Shown here: positions 49,901 through 62,100 of the stretch, piece by piece
Layout: each line of letters opens with the position of its first letter
How positions within the stretch are numbered: position 1 is the first letter of the stretch
NCBI RefSeq assembly: GCF_000224145.3
Contig: NC_020178.2
Location: 1,198,986-1,262,985, forward strand
Length of the DNA: 64,000 nucleotides
From: Ciona intestinalis
Lineage: Eukaryota; Chordata; Ascidiacea; Phlebobranchia; Cionidae
Direction: 5' to 3'
Made by a program: the position numbers and the translations under genes
Notes under the pieces: generated by a model
Database searches by the model: none
Told to the model about the DNA's origin: nothing
What the model saw: the letters and a program-made list of their open reading frames with translations, nothing else

Positions 49901-51154
49901 TCGGGACAAATCTGTTAAAACGACCTTGCGCTTATTTAAAGTTTATTGCAAGGCCCTTTATTGCAGCAGGGAAATAGCAATTATACAGTAGAGTAGGGTG
50001 TGGGGAGATGGGACACCTTTTGATTATATTTTCTCGTCTCATTTGGTAGTAAACAAAGAACGTTTAAAGAATTATAAAACCATATCCTCACGACTCCTAT
50101 ATATATATAGTTGTTAAATGTTTAAAACACGATCAAAATATTTGAATATTATGTTCCAAGGTGTCCCGTCTTACCCCACAGCCTTATAGTATATGACCGT
50201 GAGTCAATAACGCGTCAACACTAAGTTGGCTTTTACATTTGGCTTAAAAATACCTGGATATTTTACTGTGTTGTAACGGCTTTTGCGAATGAATAAATTA
50301 TGGTAAGCTTCATAGCACAATATAATACATTGCCGTAGGGTGGATACCGTTAGCACATAATATCCCATGTTTTATAATCGTCTTACCAACAACGCTATTT
50401 TAGAGTCGTAAAAAGTTATAAAACGTATAAGACAGTTATATAGTAGGGTGGGGGAAGACGGGACACCTTTAGCACATAATATCCAAATATCCTAATCGTG
50501 TTTTAAACAATTAACAACGGTCTATGGGAGTCGTGAGGATATGGTCTTATATTTCTTTGAGTGTTCTTTGTTTACTACCAAAATGGGACGAGAAAATGGA
50601 ATGAAAAGATGTCCCATCTTTCCCCATCGTACTATACAATTTTAAAAAAAACTTTGTTTACTACCAAAAGTGACGATAACAAATGAAAACAAAAACCATC
50701 TTACCCCAACTCATTATTTAGTGAAACCGTCTTACTCCAACCTAATATATAGCAAAATCATCTTATCCCATCCTAATATAGTTATTTCCCCACCTCTCAT
50801 GTTAATGTACTCTAATGGCGATTTCCTTGGTTCCCATGCTCGATCTGTCGCGTTAAAACACGCGGGGTCAACTTTTTCGATATCGTTATGATCCAAAATA
50901 AGTCTTTTCAACTTTGTTTGCCCTCGGAAGGCGTTAGCCGGCAGAGCGCTCAGTTCGTTTAAACCAAAGTCGATCACCACCGATCCCCACGCCTCTCGGG
51001 CGAGCGCTTCCGCGGGGATTCGATGCATGTTTTTCCCGCGGCAATACACTTCAATTCCCGATGTTACAACATCTGTACTGCAGTTACATCCCCCAAGACA
51101 TGTATACGCCTTTGAAAGTTTCAGCATAGACAGAAATATAAAAACACCTAACAT
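46922..51154 (-). CDS. Leucine-rich-repeat single-pass membrane protein
   Basis: Four in-phase minus-strand exons in transcript order: 51154-50794, 49178-49040, 48440-48279 and 47771-46922, giving 503 residues. The start MLGVFIFLSMLKLSKAYTC is a signal peptide followed by an LRR N-cap (CLGGCNCS ... YCRGKNMHRIP). About ten leucine-rich repeats follow (LKRLILDHNDI, LRTLYLGGNKL, VQDLDLSRN, LLYLDISINKITKLP, LVVLDLSGNGIEFI, LKVLDLSQNSLDSV, LEALFLQNNPTLNYIP), then an LRR C-cap (GNPLNCNCRLVSLAMYL), a transmembrane helix (VYIIVSVFLGIICFAL) and a short charged tail ending KLNDEDE. Such proteins usually act in cell recognition or adhesion. I cannot assign an orthologue. The first intron (49179-50793) carries a 71 bp minisatellite array and several MITEs. 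Confidence 0.9.
48446..48530. promoter_or_regulatory. Second cluster of CRE-like motifs, in an LRR intron
   Basis: acgtca at about 48446, 48497, 48513 and 48524 plus gtgacgtaatgac at 48461-48473, within 90 bases directly upstream (in transcript sense) of exon 3 (48440-48279). Seen directly; function is unknown. Confidence 0.3.
48620..48816. mobile_element. MITE of the 190-bp family, diverged copy
   Basis: From tgtggggtataagatggaca to cttacccccaacctactata, with degenerate internal landmarks (tctcataatatcccatg, ttgtttaccactatcaaatg). It lies in the intron 48441-49039 of the LRR gene. Confidence 0.75.
49430..49880 (-). repeat. 71-bp minisatellite array (array 4)
   Basis: About six units of gtgagcatgaggtgtatgaa ... 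gacacccatgttataact in the same orientation as arrays 2 and 3. They alternate between an atgtgtgtctgg form and an atatgtgtctgg form, which suggests a higher-order two-unit repeat. One unit has a 9-base insertion (tatactgta). It lies in the first intron of the LRR gene. Confidence 0.93.
49992..50192. mobile_element. MITE of the 190-bp family
   Basis: Ends tagggtgtggggagatggga and gtgtcccgtcttaccccaca pair as inverted repeats. The body has gtagtaaacaaagaacgttt and gtttaaaacacgatcaaaat. It lies in the first LRR intron. Confidence 0.85.
50440..50636. mobile_element. MITE of the 190-bp family, well preserved
   Basis: Ends tagtagggtgggggaagacg and ctttccccatcgtactatac, flanked by TA-rich target sequence. 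The body matches the family throughout (cacataatatccaaatatc, gtctatgggagtcgtgagg, ttgtttactaccaaaatggg). A partial copy precedes it at 50333-50410. Confidence 0.92.
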
Positions 51155-51845
51155 CTTATATCATTATAGATTTGTAAAACAACCTGGAAAAAGACACAGA
51201 AAACCGTTAAATACTTTGCACATGAGGTAATGGGCCAGCTCTGACTTAAATTCCAGACCCCATAGCATGCCTCACTGTAGGACCTCACCCATATAGAATA
51301 AAGTGTGCATATACAACGTTAGGGTAATAGTCCCACCTGGGCCAAACTCCAAGGTCTCACGGCTTGCCTCACTGTAGGAGCTCACACATATAGAATACAA
51401 AAATACTATATCCATACTTTATATTCTTGTGTTGTAGTATTTGTTAACAAACGTTTCTACACCTAGCGTTGTTTAGCACATGCAGGCAAGCGTAATGGTT
51501 TCTCCTTATACACTAAAGCGAGCTACGCTGTAGTGTAAACGCCGCTTAAAAGAACAAACACAGAAATATCTACGCTGACCTGCGGCTAACAACGCTGGGT
51601 GTAGATATTTTTATAGCTTATTGAACACTTTCGTTCTCATACCTGTTTATTATAACCTTGTTGTCTCACAGCATATATTGCGAACGTTCTCCCAACGCGC
51701 TGCTGCCTGCATTTGACTTATTAGGCTATAACGCAAGCTGTACCAGTCTTGATCTAACTTAATCCTCTTACACACAATCTCATTCCTTTAAACCCTTCGT
51801 AGTAAATCAGGATATAATTAGTTGTCCTTTCTAGAACAGTTGGCA

Positions 51846-52115
51846 CCGCATGTGTGTCTGGTGTATAAGAAGACACCCATGTTATAACTTGACAGTGAGC
51901 ATGAGGTGTATGAATATACCATGTGTGTCTGGTGTATAAGAAGACACCCATGTTATAACTTAACAGTGAGCATGAAGTGTGTGAATACACCATGTGTGTC
52001 TGGTGTATAAGAAGATACCCATGTTATAACTTAACAGTGAGCATGAAGTGTGTGAATACACCATGTGTGTCTGGTGTATAAGAAGACAGCCATGTTATAA
52101 CTGAACTGAACACGA
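51846..52115 (-). repeat. 71-bp minisatellite array (array 5)
   Basis: Nearly four units with the same orientation as arrays 2-4 (gtgtataagaagacacccat, gttataacttaacagtgagc). It starts abruptly in unique sequence at about 51846. Confidence 0.92.
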
Positions 52116-52460
52116 GGCATGCTTAAAAGCCTTAAATGCAGTGTTTGTCTGGCGTTTATATAACTGAACTCCGCATACAGCAACGTCTATACATAATCGT
52201 ATATTTTAACATAAGTCCATTTTCGCTTCTTACAAATACAAGCAATCAAACAGTCGACCAATTAATCCCGTTAATGTTAAACAATACAAAGAACCCACTA
52301 TGTGGTAGAGATCGATGATCGGCTACTTCATATTTCCGCGATCGATTGGAATTAGTTTAGCGGTTCGTTTCATCATAGAGAATAATTGATTGCAATTCTT
52401 ATAAGTTTAATATGAATGAATAACAAATAGCAGAAATGAAATGGTTTATAATGCACTATC

Positions 52461-52661
52461 TAGTGGAATGGGGGGAGATGGGACACCTTTAGCACAAAGT
52501 ATAAAAATACCCTGGTCGTGTTTTAAACAATTAACAACGGGCTGTGAAAGTCGCGAGGACAAGGTTTTATAATTCCTTGAATGTTCTTTGTTTACTACCA
52601 AAATGTACGAGAAAATCGAATGAAAAGGTGTCCCATCTTCCCCCATCCTACTATATATAAG
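52461..52661. mobile_element. MITE of the 190-bp family
   Basis: Ends ctagtggaatggggggagat and cttcccccatcctactatat pair as inverted repeats. Followed after 28 bases by a shortened copy at 52689-52806 whose middle is deleted. Confidence 0.9.
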
Positions 52662-52967
52662 TTCCGAAGCGACAGGATAACTACATAGAAGGGTGGGGGA
52701 AGAAGGGACACCTTTAGCACATAATATCCAAATATCCTCATCGTGTTTTAACCAATTAACAACGGTCTATAGGAGTCGTGAGCATATCTTCCCCACCCTA
52801 CTATGTCTATAATACCAGCAAAGCTATCTGATAATAATTAGAAAAAGTTTAATAGAAAAAGCGACATAACCTGCTGTCAGTTATTATATTTGCTTTATGC
52901 GTCTAAATACCAGAATCCCTAATAATCAAAGTTAATAGTTCATGGCGAAATTCAGAAAAATAGGTTG

Positions 52968-53158
52968 TAGTAGGATGGGGGAAGATGGGACACCCGTTCA
53001 TTCTATTTTCTCGTCCCGTTTAGTAGTAAACAAAGAACATTTAAATAACTATAAAACCATATCCTCACGACTTCCATAGAATGATAATCGTTTAAAACAC
53101 GATGATATTTGAATATTGTGTTTTAAAGGTGTCTCGTCTTCCTCCACCCTACTATATA
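52968..53158. mobile_element. MITE of the 190-bp family
   Basis: Ends tagtaggatgggggaagatg and cttcctccaccctactatat pair as inverted repeats, opposite in orientation to the copy at 52461. A diverged partial copy follows at about 53600-53745. Confidence 0.9.
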
Positions 53159-54068
53159 TCATATATGTTCTGTTTTCTACATATGGACAGTTAGTATGGT
53201 CTGTCTGTATACGCCTTTGTTTTATACATTTATACGTTCATGCACCAGCAAAGCTATGCTTATAACTACACTAAAAACTAACCAGCGCCACTTTCCACTG
53301 CACCTAACAGCAATGCCCGTTATCTGGTCTTTAATGTCATCTAATTAATCTCAATTTCTCTAAAAGTTAAAGGACGAATCGATTTTTACGACCTGCTGCT
53401 CCCTTGACACGCACGCTGGCCAGGTTGACCGAATAAAACACAGGTCGTTTGGCAGGAAGTATTGACCTGCACGCTTATAGGGTACGCGAGATTTTCTCAA
53501 CAATTTTCCTGAATCGTATTTAGACTTGGGATAAATAATAGAAACGCCTAAAAGCAGTTGTTTATATGATTAAAACGTTTAGGCGGGCAAAGTTCGTATA
53601 ATTATATAACCGTATCCTCACTATAAAAATAGCTCTGTTAGACTCTAAAAGAGCGTTGTTAATTGTTTAAAACGCGATAGGAAACACGGAATATTATGTG
53701 CTAAAGGTATCCATCTTACCCCACAGTACTATAGAAAAAACAGTACCATATATTCATCTTACCCTACAGATACGGCATTCATCTTACCCTACAGTTTATA
53801 GTATATACAGTACTATATAAAACTGTATATTCGCATGTAGCATTCGTTTAAGTGACATCGTAGCTTATTTATACATTTTACATCTGCTAGCGTAAGGCGT
53901 TTTATTTTATTTCCTAGCGATCTGAAAATTATTTTACATCCACCTATTGTCTTCATTTGACTCCCTTTCAATCTTTTTAACTGAAAACGGTTAAGTCAAA
54001 CTAGTTATATAACTGTCACAGAAAAAAAAACGCAATATTTTTTCTTTTGGTTAATTCCCCATTAATAT

Positions 54069-54437
54069 AGTAGGGGGGGGGGAGATGGGACACCTTTAAC
54101 ACATCATATTCAAATATCCTGATCGTGTTTTCGCTACATTCACCTATGTATATATATGAAAATCCTAGCTATTTTTAGTTCCTTGTCTTATTAGTTTATT
54201 TACTTCCTGGCACCTGCGACTCCATTAAAACCTATGTTCATATTTCTGTACAGCCTTGTAACTACAAGTATGTATCGACCCATACGTTTAGTACTAGGTT
54301 CGGTAAACAAAGAACCTTTAAAATATCATAAAACTATATCCTCACGACTTCCATAGACCGTTGTTAATTGTTTAAAACACGATCAGAATATTTGGTTATT
54401 ACGTGCTAAAGGTGTCCCATCTTCCCCCACCCTACTA
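54069..54437. mobile_element. MITE of the 190-bp family split by an insertion
   Basis: The left end tagtagggggggggagatgg at 54069 and the family body up to cctgatcgtgtttt near 54131 are separated by about 160 bases of unrelated sequence from a segment with aaacaaagaacctttaaaat that ends in cccaccctactata at 54437. Either one copy was interrupted or two partial copies lie side by side. Confidence 0.65.
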
Positions 54438-54860
54438 TACCACTCTAGGGTAAAATGGACATCTTTAGCGTAATATTCTGATCGTGTTTTTAACAATGAA
54501 CAACGTTCTTTTAGAGTTCTGGGGATGCGGTTATATGACTTTTACTCAAGTAGTTTTTACACCTATATACCTTGTTTTAACTAATACGTTTTTCTGCTAA
54601 CTCCATTCTATTCACTCACTGTATTCGTAGCGATAAATATATTTATGCTATGTGTTATACCATAGCTCACCTTTATAAATGTACCGTCAACAAAAGATAT
54701 TTCTTAAACCGCAAACCGCAACCGCCCGTATAATATGGTCCATTAGTTGTGAATTATAATTAAAAATAATTAGTTGTTGTTGACGTGTAGCGAAGAATTA
54801 TAATGCCCGTAATATAATACCTTAGCGGGGCATTGGTTTGGTGTATTATTATAAATATAG

Positions 54861-55055
54861 TATAGGATGGGGGAAGATGGGACACCTTTTCATATTATTT
54901 TATCGTCCTGTATGGTAGTAAACAAAAAACATTCAAAGAAATATAAAACCGTATCTTTACGACTCACATAGACCGTTATTATTTGTTTAAAACATGGTCA
55001 GGATGTTTGGATATTATGTGCCAAAGGTGTCCCGTCTTCCCCCACACCACTATAT
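54861..55055. mobile_element. MITE of the 190-bp family
   Basis: Ends tataggatgggggaagatgg and gtcttcccccacaccactat pair as inverted repeats. A truncated copy follows at 55065-55200 without clear ends. Confidence 0.9.
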
Positions 55056-55239
55056 CTTAAACTAAAAACAGGACACCTTTTCATTCTGTTTTCTCGTTCA
55101 ATTTAATAGTTAACAAAGAACATTCAAATAATTATAAAACCGTATCCTCGCGACTTCCATAGACCGTATTTAATTGTTCTATACTATAATATGCCTATAA
55201 TATGCAGCCTATAACACACACAGAATAAACATACATGTA

Positions 55240-55435
55240 CAGTAAGGTGGGGGAAGATGGGACACCTTTTGACTCTATTTTCTCATCCCATTTAATAGTA
55301 AACAAAAAACATTCAAAGATTTATAAAACTATATCCCCACGGCTCTTATAGACCGTTGTTAATTGTTTAAAATACGATCAGAAAATTTGGATATTATGTG
55401 CTAAAGGAGTCCCATCTTCCTCCACCCTACTATAT
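55240..55435. mobile_element. MITE of the 190-bp family
   Basis: Ends agtaaggtgggggaagatgg and cttcctccaccctactatat pair as inverted repeats, in the same orientation as 54861-55055. A further diverged copy is at 56350-56545. Confidence 0.9.
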
Positions 55436-56927
55436 AAACATATGCAATCTACAATAGGCTACGTTACCTAATGAATATATATATGTAGCCTATTATAAAG
55501 AGAATAAATATGCACTTGCAGGTTAAAGATCACAAAAACAAACAGCTGCCAGAAAAGCTCCTTCAGACTTATAATATGCACCTTCTCCAACAGCATACAC
55601 ATATATGTACCTATGCTGAATGCAATGCGCAATTGCAACGTTCGGTAAAGGTTTTTCGTTACGAAAGAGAGAAGTAGTAAAGTAAAACCATCTATACCTT
55701 TCTATTTTCACATTCATATAATTGATCATTGGTATTGGCGTATAGTAATTCCGCTCATGTCATTGGCTTTTAAGAATATTAATTCCTATTATTCAAATTA
55801 AGCCGTTGATTGCCTTCCCATAGCCAATAATCGTTATTAGGTTTTCGTTTTTTCCACCTGGCAACACTGCATATGGCAACACTGGAAAGAGCATGCTGGC
55901 TCATAAAAGTTTTATAAATGTTCTTTGTTTTGTTTCGAGACAATCAATTCTAGAATAACTCTTGTCGTCGCTCGGTTACGAAACGATCGCTATAACCCAT
56001 ATTGTCGCTGATGCAATAATTGGAGTTGTTTAATCAACGTCATAGAGACAAACGCTATTGTGACGTATTGGATTGTGACGTATCGAAGGAATAATTAACG
56101 ATCGTGAGGTAACGCGTAGCGACCGCGGAATGATTGAAATAAACCACACAGGAATTAGTTCCTTTGAGAGATTTTGAATTTGGGGCGAATGAATATTAAT
56201 GCCTTTAATTTTAAAGTGACGTTTTGTGGCCAATAGCAACCCACAACGAAAATAAACTCCATCAGGCTTAAAACAATATTGTTTGGTGTGTTGCTGGGTA
56301 TATAATGCTATGCTATAGTATAGAGACACCCCTAAAAATACGATTTAACATAGCATATAGATTGTTGGGGAAAGTTAGAACACATTTCTCTTCTCCTTTA
56401 TATTCCAATTTAGTAGTAAACAAAGAACATTCAAATAATTATAAATCCTTATGACTCCCATAGGCCGTTGTTAATTGTTTAAAACACGATTAGGATATTT
56501 GGATATTATGCGCTAAAGGGGTCCTGTCTTTTCTCCCCCAACTGTACATTTATATTTGCGACCTCAAATACAGAAACGACGGTCAACCCATTCAAAACAA
56601 CCAATAGAAAGAAATATACAGACATATAGGTCTACTTCCACTGTAAGCGTATTCGGGGACTAAATAATTTCATTTTATATTTTCTTTATAGAGTATTAAA
56701 ATCGACAGGATACTTATGTCGTCTTAGATTCTTCTTCATTTCGATTAAGATTTTGCACGGTAAGGTGCTCTGTCAAAAAAGTTTTATAAGTCATTTTTGT
56801 ATCCTTTTAAATCATCACAATGCAAAGAAATACGGCCCTTTCTATACTATGTAAGTATAGTTATGTATAAGTTTTATAATTTCAATTTTTAAAGGAACTT
56901 ATGTATGTAACGTATTATAGCGTAACA

Positions 56928-57355
56928 CCCTGAAATTTAAACATGGGGTGGAATTTACACCTAACACCCTGTACTTTAAACATAGGGTGGAATTTACACC
57001 CAACACCCTGTACTTAAAACAGGGGGTGGAATTTACACCTAACACTCTGTACTTTAAACATGGGGTGGAATTTACACCCAACACCCTGTACTTAAAACAG
57101 GGGGTGGAATTTACACCCAACACCCTGTACTTTAAACATGTAGTGGAGTTCACACCCAACACCCTGTACTTAAAACAGGGGGTGGAATTTACACCTAACA
57201 CCCTGTACTTTAAACATGGGGTGGAATTTACACCCAACACCCTGTACTTAAAACATGGGGTGGAATTAACACCCAACACCCTGTACTTAAAACAGGGGGT
57301 GGAATTTACACCCAACATCCTGTACTTTAAACATGGGGTGGAATTAACACCCTGT
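56928..57355 (+). repeat. 39-bp minisatellite, about eleven units
   Basis: aacaccctgtactttaaaca and tggggtggaatttacaccc form a 39 bp unit, alternating between actttaaacat and acttaaaacag forms. Both strands stay open because the unit is 13 codons long, so the 137- and 167-codon frames across it are artefacts. It ends 20 bases before the acceptor of the aminopeptidase-like exon at 57376. Confidence 0.97.
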
Positions 57356-57375
57356 ATATAACTTATATTATTCAG

Positions 57376-57502
57376 GCGAAGATCTATGCTCGCCCTGCAC
57401 AAATATTGGAAGGCAACGCAAATTATTCTGCGAAAATTACGCCAGAAATTTCCAAATATTTTGAAGAGTGTTTCAGTGTTTCTTATCCACTTGCAAAATC
57501 AG
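57376..57502 (+). pseudogene. Orphan exon of an M1-family (gluzincin) aminopeptidase
   Basis: Between an AG acceptor and a GT donor (aatcaggtaat), 127 bases encode AKIYARPAQILEGNANYS and then a helix ending YFEECFSVSYPLAKS. This matches the segment of APN/ENPEP-like M1 aminopeptidases just before the PDF...GAMENWG block (human APN has IRIWARPSAI and YPLPKSD). The flanks show no GAMENWG, HExxH or other aminopeptidase exon within several kilobases. It is therefore either a stranded duplicate exon or part of a gene whose other exons are far away or lost. The open frame and both splice sites are intact, so it is not old. Confidence 0.7.
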
Positions 57503-57539
57503 GTAATATTTTGTTATTCTGTTTGTTTGGTTTACAGTT

Positions 57540-57995
57540 ACAGTCATAGTAGTCAAACATAGGGAACCTCATTGATTAATGTGGTGAATGCAATATACTT
57601 TGGCTCTGCTTGTTTGTATAGACACCTAACAGCAGGGTAAAATCTGGGGTGACATTGTTAAAATGCAGTTGCACTTATATTTGTCAAACATAGGGAACCT
57701 CATTGATTAATGTGGCGAATGCAATATACTTTGACTCTGCTTGTTTGTATCGACACCTAACAGCAGGGTAAAATCTGGGGTGACATTGTTAAAATGCAGT
57801 TACACTCATAGTTGTCAAACATAGGGAACCTCATTGATTAATGTGGTAAATGCAATATACTTTGGCTCTGCTTGTTTGTATAGACACCTAACAGCAGGGT
57901 AAAATCTGGGGCGACATTGTTAAAATGCAGTTACACTCATAGTTGTCAAACATAGGGAACCTCATTGATTAATGTGGTGAATGCAATATACTTTG
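57540..57995 (-). repeat. 131-bp family repeat array, inverted
   Basis: About three and a half units in the opposite orientation to 39057-40105 (caaacatagggaacctcatt, gaatgcaatatactttggct, agacacctaacagcagggta). It begins less than 40 bases after the aminopeptidase-like exon's donor. Confidence 0.93.
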
Positions 57996-59185
57996 GCTGG
58001 TGCTTAAACATAGTGTCACCCCTGTTTTTAAAAGCTTTGATCACATGTCACTCCAAGTACCCTTAGAGTTATGCATATGTTTAAAAAAAGTAGTTCAACC
58101 ACTGCCTGACAGTAGATATAACATCACTTTCATAGGCACTAACCTAGGTGGCAGGTTAAGCAGGCTAACTCCAATTTCCGCACTGCATCCCTCCCATGTA
58201 TTTTGCTTTTATGGTGCCTATGACAGCCTATATAAAATTCACAAACGAAACTGGTTCAAATTATCCCAAACAAAAGTCTAATAATAGCAAAAAGCAAACA
58301 CTCAAGTTTGGTTTAAAATGTTCACCAAATATCAGATCACCTTTGTCTATTCTAACCACATTCCAAAGAACGTAACTTTAATACAACAGGTATTGTCATG
58401 CTGAAGATATTTAAACTATTGACTTTTAGTGTTTTCAACAAATATTTACCAAGCAGTTGACAACCATTTGTGTTTGTTTGCTGAATTGTCTGATTCACAG
58501 GGAACACTGGGCCTGTTTACAGTGTTGCCAACTAAAAACTTTTTAAAAAATTGTTAAAAATTTTATTACTTTAAAAATTCGACCAGTGTTGCGAGATTAT
58601 TTTTCGGTTGGGTTTTGAACTGGTAACACTTAAGGATATATAACATTAGAGTAATAAAGATTTGATAATGTTTACTGAGAATGATCCACAGTTTGTGGTC
58701 CATGTTCTAATATAGGAAAGCATATGACTTGACTTGGCACAGAATAAACAGTTATGGAAGTACTAGAACACAAGAATTGATTCTTTGCGCTTTAGATTAA
58801 TTTGTAAATATATATATATATATAGGGAAATATATATAGGGATGAAGTTGCATTAGAAGAGAAATATATACCCTAGAGAAATAAATAGGGTTTGACTTGA
58901 TGTACTAAAAACGAGATTCCCAAATAGGAACGATGCTAGTAGTTTGTAAATAGGTTATATATATATATATGGTTTAGTAACCAAGGGGAGCATAAGAATT
59001 GGCTGCATACACTAGGCGAAAAAAAGCTTTTATTCTTTAAAATTAAATTATATCTAACAGTTTGAAATCGAAGAAAAAAATATTAATTAAAGAGTGAATT
59101 AAAATAGGGCTACTTGTTGTAACTGGTTTTATATTTATTAGCTGTTTGAAAGTCAAGATGTTTACAACGTTAAAATAAATCTAAC
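57996..59185. other. Intergenic region before the unknown acylated-protein gene
   Basis: AT-rich with small TA runs (near 58809 and 58955). An open frame at 58000-58281 has no recognisable domain or conserved motif and I do not call it. The promoter of the gene starting at 59186 should lie in the right part. Confidence 0.5.
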
Positions 59186-62100
59186 ATGGGTAGCTGTTGT
59201 AGTAAAAAAGGAGCAGTCGGTGTTAAAGAAACAACCAACAAGAACCTGGTGTTTATTGATGAAGTTGTGGGGGCTGCAGGTTGTTACGTGATCTATTTAA
59301 GTATTTAATATGTGTGGTGTATATAAGGGTACTGTATATAATACACTACATGTTGTTATGTGGTGAATAAATAAATAAATGTAACGTGGTGGGGCAACGA
59401 CAGACGTTATAACACAGTGTTATCTTTTAAACACCTCGTGCTCGCTCATATGAGTTACCACATATGTAACTTGTCTTATCCTCGTGTGGTGGGCTAACGA
59501 CATCTGTTATAACACAAGTGTTACTTGTCGTTGTGTAAACATTTTGTATGATATATATGTAAGCTGCAGACTGTTAAGTAGTGTATGTAATAACATTGCG
59601 TACACCTTGTTAATTGATTACCATATGCGTAACTTTGTGAGTGGGTTTGGTAGGCTTAATTTTTGATTGAATGGATGATTGTAACTTATTTATCTTGCCT
59701 AAAAATATCACCCAAACTAAAATCAAAGTTTGATTCAAGCACCAAATTTCACCAACTTTTGTTAGACAAGTTACGTGCTCATTCATTAATTCCACCTGTC
59801 ATCAAAAATCCAATGTTTGTATTTCATCGCAACTAATGTTTAAGTAAACAATGGAATGCGATTGTGATGAAACAATGCGTTTCTCCGACGCCATTGTGAC
59901 AACTATTAGTCTTACGACATCACAAACAAATTATTTATTTCAAATGAATCTTTACTTTACAGGAGAAACAGCAGATATAAATCACCAAGAATTGTTTGAA
60001 CTACCTAATGTTGTAGGGTTAGTAATTATCATAATATTTTTTTACCTATTGTAGGGATGCACATTACAGAATAATTAGGTATTCTAGGTCTAGGATATCC
60101 TAGAATACTTTGTTTCAAATCTAGAATTTCGAATCTTTTTGTAATATAAGCAAAAACGTATGAAGCCAAAACGGCCAAGCCGAAACGTATGGCAAAAAAC
60201 GCTGCAAAACGTTTTTTGTCTAAAGTCCCACAAACACAAGAGACTTTTTTTCAATAACCAATCACGTAATTACATTTGCATCTCTTGGATTCAAAGTTCT
60301 GTAATGTGCATCCCTACTTATTTGTTTTAAATTAAAAATAAGCAACATTTATAAAAATAACCATATATCTACTTTCTAATTAATATAACTAATGGAATAT
60401 TTTTGTTATTAAAGGTTTGTAATGACTGTTGTTTTGCTGTTAGTTAAAATCTTTCAGTTGTTTTTATATTTTATCATTATGTTTTAAGTGTATTAGGACT
60501 TATTTGCTTGAAATGTAGGATATAGAGCTCATATTGTTAATTTACTTGCTGTTAGTTTATGATATGTTGGGTTTAAAACATTTAAAAAACGATACCCATG
60601 ATTTTTAATTAATAAAGGGTTGTAACGACTGCTGTTAATTAGAAATTCTTAGTTGTTTTTATAATTTATCATTATGTTTATATTAGGAAGGTATTTATGT
60701 ATGTTATTTATATTCATATATATATATATATATATATTTAATAATTTTTTTTTTTATAAATTTTATTTCTATTTTTTACCAGCATTGATGACATCATAAC
60801 CCACAATCCAGAATCAACCAACCGTAACGAAGGACGAAAATACTCAACAGAAGCTTCGACTTTGATATTCCCGTCATACTCTGGGTATCGTAACATCGCT
60901 GGGTTCGGGACAGGGATTTCCCGCCGAACCTCTGGGTCCTATGGGGCCCCGACAGCAAGGGTGACCCCTATTCAAGCAATACCCACTATTTCAACCCCAG
61001 AACCTGTTAGAAACGCGGCGCTCGAGTTTTTAGAGCGTCGAGCGTCGCCGAGAGTCACTCGCTACAGCTCGATACTTACGCCAACGTTGCCAAGACGACA
61101 GGACGCCCACACGGGGGAGCTAAAGAGTGCTGTAGAGGACGACGACTTTTTCGGGTCGGATTTGGAGTCTCTAGACAGGGAAATTCCCCCTCAACTTACA
61201 AACGATGATTTAGCTTCAACAAGATCTATTTATTCAACAGCACAAAGTAATTTGTTTTTAAATGATGTTTAACTGAGATGTCATATTTAAATTATGAAAT
61301 CAAAAGTTAGAATAATTGAGTCAATCAAGGTTTTGCCTATGATTACGAGAATAAAAATAACAAAATGGATAGGTTTTATTCAAACCCACTAACAGATATT
61401 ATATATATTATGTTGTAGTGACACACCCAGTTCTAGTATATAGATGTTGGGTATATGTTAGTGGGTTTATATATATATAACAATTAACAACGGTATATGA
61501 AAGTCGTGAGGATACAGTTTTATAATTCTTTAAATGTTCTTTGTTTACTACTGAATGGGACGAAAAAGTAGAATGAATAGGTGTCCCATCTTCACCCACC
61601 GTACTATATAACCTACAATAGATATTCATACATTGCAGTTCAACCCCTAACAACACTAGAAGAGCCGAAACTTTCACCCAGACTACGAATTGCCAACAAA
61701 GTCAATACTGTAACACAAACTTCTTATATTGAGGTAATAAAGTTATCATATCAAATATTAACTTACTTGATTTATAGCGGTTGGTATATTATCTTCAGGT
61801 AGGGAATACTCATGGTAAATCAAAATAAAGATATTATCTTTGTATAGCTTGGTATGACTTTATTAAATTAAAAATAGACCTACAATACTGAAGTGTTATT
61901 CATAAAAACAGTATAAAAACACCATTTATTACTGTGTTATATCACAAAATAACTTTGAACCAAAGAAACACATGATCTTATATGATTTTCTTGAAATAAT
62001 GGCCAACTCTGACCTAAACATTAAGTACCATGGTGTGGGATCTGACCCATATAGAATATATTTATATATACTTTATTATTTTCACATATTTATACAGTGT

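Larger units (their letters stand above)
51155..57375. other. Gene-poor region dominated by repeats
   Basis: No convincing exon on either strand. It holds an inverted 97 bp family fragment (51235-51400), a 71 bp minisatellite array (51846-52115), roughly ten full or partial MITEs of the 190 bp family (52461-56545) and a 39 bp minisatellite (56928-57355). The 5' end of the LRR gene is at its left edge, so that promoter must lie in the first few hundred bases. Confidence 0.65.

Noticed and set aside
56899-57402. Long open frames on both strands with a 13-residue repeat
   Set aside because: Produced by the 39 bp minisatellite. Both strands are open over the same span and neither has a recognisable protein.
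58000-58281. 93-codon plus-strand frame
   Set aside because: No domain, no conserved motif and no neighbouring exon. It starts within sequence related to the 131 bp repeat.
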